This document shows, piece by piece, positions 62,004 through 64,000 of a stretch of DNA of 64,000 bases. Under the pieces are notes generated by a model. The model saw only the letters and a program-made list of their open reading frames with translations, searched no databases and was not told the DNA's origin. The stretch lies in the NCBI GenBank assembly GCA_012955965.1, contig JABBZI010000002.1:62001-126000 (forward strand), given 5' to 3'. Position 1 is the stretch's first letter; each line of letters starts with the position of its first letter. The position numbers were made by a program, and so were the translations under genes. This DNA is from Clostridioides difficile. GTDB taxonomy: Bacteria; Bacillota; Clostridia; Peptostreptococcales; Peptostreptococcaceae.

Positions 62004-62759
62004 ATGGAAAAAAAAGTTTTAGCAACAGTTGGAGAAAAAGAGATAACTAATATTGATATTGAAAATGCATTAAAATCATTAGACCCTTATCAAGCTATGC
62101 AATTTAAAACTGAAGAAGGTAAAAAACATTTATTAAATGATTTAGTAAACCAAGAATTATTCTTATTAGATGCTAAAGAAGAAAAATTAAATGAGGAAGA
62201 AATATTCAAGTTAGAAATGAAAAAGATAGAAGAAAATGTATTAAAACAATTTGCTATAAATAAAGTTTTATCTAGTGTTAATGTGACAGAAGATGAAAAA
62301 GTAGAATTTTTCGAAGCTAACAAGAGTTCTTTCTCTAAACCAGAAAGTGCAACTGCTAAACATATATTAGTAGACAGTGACGAAAAAGCTAAAGAAATAC
62401 TTGCTCAAATAAAATCAGAAGAAATATCTTTTGAAGATGCAGCTGTTAAACATTCTTCTTGCCCATCAAAAGACATGGGTGGTGATTTAGGAACATTCGG
62501 TAGAGGACAAATGGTTCCTGAATTTGAAGAAGCTGTATTCTCTATGTCTAAAGGTGAAGTAAGTGAGCCAGTTAAGACTCAATTTGGATATCACATAATA
62601 AAATTAGAAGACCTTCAAGAAAGCACAGAATCTTCATTTGATGAAGCTAAAGCTGAAGTTGAAAAAAGTTTATTATACCAAAAGCAAAATGAGGTTTATG
62701 GAAATAAAATAAATGCTCTTAATGCTAAATACGGAAACCTTGTAAAATACAACGATTAA
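62004..62759 (+). CDS. Parvulin-type peptidyl-prolyl isomerase (PrsA/SurA-like)
   Basis: The 251-residue protein has a SurA-type N-terminal helical domain (about 1-110) and a rotamase domain at about 115-210. The domain shows ATAKHILVDSDEKAKEIL, SFEDAAVKHSSCPSKDMGGDLGTFGRGQMVPEFEEAVFSM and FGYHIIKLED. There is no signal peptide or lipobox, so unlike PrsA it seems cytoplasmic. The start at 62004 has AAGGAG upstream; an upstream in-frame ATG lacks one. Confidence 0.9.
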   Translation: MEKKVLATVGEKEITNIDIENALKSLDPYQAMQFKTEEGKKHLLNDLVNQELFLLDAKEEKLNEEEIFKLEMKKIEENVLKQFAINKVLSSVNVTEDEKVEFFEANKSSFSKPESATAKHILVDSDEKAKEILAQIKSEEISFEDAAVKHSSCPSKDMGGDLGTFGRGQMVPEFEEAVFSMSKGEVSEPVKTQFGYHIIKLEDLQESTESSFDEAKAEVEKSLLYQKQNEVYGNKINALNAKYGNLVKYND

Positions 62760-62780
62760 TCATAAAATGATGTATAAAAA

Positions 62781-62822
62781 AAGCTGTCTTTTCACAATTT
62801 TTATTGTAAAAGACAGCTTCTT
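62781..62822 (+). terminator. Terminator after the isomerase gene
   Basis: AAGCTGTCTTTT pairs with AAAAGACAGCTT and the stem extends by CACAAT/ATTGT. It ends with a short T-rich run and probably serves both converging genes. Confidence 0.75.
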
Positions 62823-62903
62823 ATATTAAAGTTTAAATTTTTAATTTCAGATTTTTATTCTTTTATTATAAAGAACATAGCTTAAAAAGTTTTAATACGA
62901 TTT

Positions 62904-63332
62904 TTAATTATCATTAGCTAGATTTTTGTATCCTCTTATTATCTCATAACAATAACCTATAACATCTCTTCTTTTTATTATCCCAATAAATGTATCTTGG
63001 TCATCTATAACAGGAATAAAATTTTGATTTAAAGATTTTATAACTAAATCTTCTATATCTGCATTGATGGAAACAGGAGAATTATCCATTTTTCTATTAA
63101 TATCTGTTACAGGAACATCTTCCAATCCTTTTAAGTCCAGATTTAAGTCGTTTTTTAATGTCCATAAAAAATCACCTTCTGTTATAGTTCCAATATATTT
63201 ACCATCCTTACTTATTATTGGAATTGCAGAGTATTTGTGATATTCCATTTTTTCTAGGGCTTGCCTTATAGTGTAGTCTTCATATATATATGCCACTTCA
63301 CTTTTTGGTGTTAGAAAGAATAATATGTTCAT
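62904..63332 (-). CDS. CBS-pair protein
   Basis: The 142-residue protein is a tandem CBS pair: EDYTIRQALEKMEYHKYSAIPIISKDGKYIGTITEGDFLW and INADIEDLVIKSLNQNFIPVIDDQDTFIGIIKRRDVI. Stand-alone CBS pairs bind adenine nucleotides such as AMP, ATP or S-adenosylmethionine and act as energy sensors. No partner domain is attached. I chose the ATG at 63332 with a GGTGGG site upstream. Confidence 0.85.
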   Translation of the reverse strand: MNILFFLTPKSEVAYIYEDYTIRQALEKMEYHKYSAIPIISKDGKYIGTITEGDFLWTLKNDLNLDLKGLEDVPVTDINRKMDNSPVSINADIEDLVIKSLNQNFIPVIDDQDTFIGIIKRRDVIGYCYEIIRGYKNLANDN

Positions 63333-63686
63333 TACACTACCCACCGTTACCGAAAACTTATAAATATTATTAAATATTTATAATGTTACTTTTTTGCAGT
63401 AACTTTCTCCTTTCTTATTTTCTAAGTATTCTTGAATACTATACGCTGTAACAAGCGTTTTTCCTTTGGTCATTTTAATCTTGTTTATGCTTTATTAATA
63501 TTTTTATATGGTCTATCAGTATCACTTATTCTCTTTTTAGCAAAATTAACTAAAAATTAATTGACTTAAACTTAGCCATAATAAATTTACTCTACAATAT
63601 CAATTTTAACATATTTATCTTATTATTAATGCTTTTATTTTAATAAATTTAATTTATTTTGCAATTTATTTTATTTACAAAAACTG
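63333..63686. other. AT-rich region upstream of the CBS-pair gene
   Basis: No convincing gene. A 31-codon minus-strand frame (63378-63473) has no ribosome site. A GTTACT/AGTAAC hairpin is near 63385-63404. The region is probably promoter and leader DNA. Confidence 0.35.
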
Positions 63687-63689
63687 AAA

Positions 63690-63712
63690 AAACCGCTAAA
63701 TGATTAGCGGCT
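63690..63712 (-). terminator. Terminator after the cold-shock gene
   Basis: CCGCTAA (63693-63699) pairs with TTAGCGG (63704-63710). On the minus strand it is followed by TTTTTTC. Confidence 0.8.
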
Positions 63713-63755
63713 TATCTCTCATATTACTAGAACACTAATATATATGAATTTTTAA

Positions 63756-63956
63756 TTATAATCTAACTACGTTAGCAGCTTGAGGACCTTTAGCTCCATC
63801 TACTACTTCGAATTCAACACTTTGTCCTTCTTCTAATGTTTTGTATCCGTCTCCAGTTATAGCTGAGAAATGTACGAAAACATCTCCTTCACCTTCTACA
63901 GATATAAATCCAAATCCTTTTTCATTGTTAAACCATTTAACTACACCAGTTTTCAT
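63756..63956 (-). CDS. Cold-shock domain protein (CspA/CspB type)
   Basis: The 66-residue protein is a complete cold-shock OB fold. [19 protein letters not shown] is RNP1 and DVFVHFSAI is RNP2, with [18 protein letters not shown] closing the barrel. It binds single-stranded RNA and DNA and melts mRNA structure. AGGAGG precedes the start. Its promoter region reaches the right edge of the window. Confidence 0.95.
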   Translation of the reverse strand: MKTGVVKWFNNEKGFGFISVEGEGDVFVHFSAITGDGYKTLEEGQSVEFEVVDGAKGPQAANVVRL

Positions 63957-64000
63957 TAATAAATCCTCCTAAAAAAACACAATTATTTAGCTACTCTTTT

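Noticed and set aside
63378-63473. 31-codon minus-strand frame upstream of the CBS-pair gene
   Set aside because: It has an ATG and reads plausibly but has no ribosome site and no recognisable family, so it is mentioned only in the intergenic entry.

Overview
The window is chromosomal DNA of a low-GC Firmicute, almost certainly Clostridioides difficile or a very close relative. The DNA is strongly AT-rich, ribosome sites are strong AGGAGG/AAGGAGG types with frequent TTG and GTG starts, and the gene content (ddl with a MocR regulator, pxp operon, dipeptide epimerase cluster, diffocin-type tail locus with a CD27L-like lysin) fits that species. No rRNA, tRNA, CRISPR array, transposase or integrase was seen.

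Region 1 (1-38.3 kb) is core metabolism and transport. It opens with a partial HAD phosphatase, cinA, and a ddl-ddlR-M15 peptidase-ABC-F set. Next come an OPT oligopeptide transporter overlapping a PqqD-like gene, a short free-standing NRPS C*-A protein, a glycerophosphodiesterase, an isochorismatase-fold hydrolase, an S66 LD-carboxypeptidase, an M20 amidohydrolase, TrmO and an M55 D-aminopeptidase. A peptide-scavenging group follows (CocE-type hydrolase, DUF819 permease, dipeptide epimerase) with a divergent XRE-cupin regulator and a near-perfect CodY box between them. Then come the 5-oxoproline (pxp) operon with an NRAMP-type transporter, a GntR-RCK_C regulator, glpK, and a TetR-MFS pair whose transporter carries a large extracytoplasmic coiled coil. 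Many of these genes handle peptides, D-amino acids or cell-wall fragments.

Region 2 (about 38.7-61.3 kb) is a headless phage-tail locus, an R-type bacteriocin of the diffocin kind. Reading on the minus strand from 59.9 kb to 41.3 kb it holds a sigma-like late activator, tail terminator-like protein, sheath, tube, frameshifted tail-assembly chaperone, tape measure, XkdP-like protein, hub with an NlpC/P60 domain, XkdR/S/T/U-like baseplate proteins, a fibre-collar protein, a 1772-residue RCC1-repeat receptor-binding protein, a small accessory protein, a holin and an amidase. There is no capsid, portal, terminase or integrase. The right edge is a lambda-like switch: two divergent XRE genes with repeated 15-bp operators, followed by an ImmA/IrrE-like gene. 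The left edge has two duplicated XRE genes, each preceded by GTCATTTTGAC boxes and followed by a shared 19-bp element, plus small divergent genes.

Region 3 (61.4-64 kb) returns to the chromosome: a membrane protein, a parvulin-type peptidyl-prolyl isomerase, a CBS-pair protein and a cold-shock protein.

The most informative observations are the tail-chaperone slippery site, the hub gene that lacks a standard start codon, the two operator families at the ends of the tail locus, 29-bp direct repeats inside the RCC1 gene, and the MFS transporter with an outer coiled coil.
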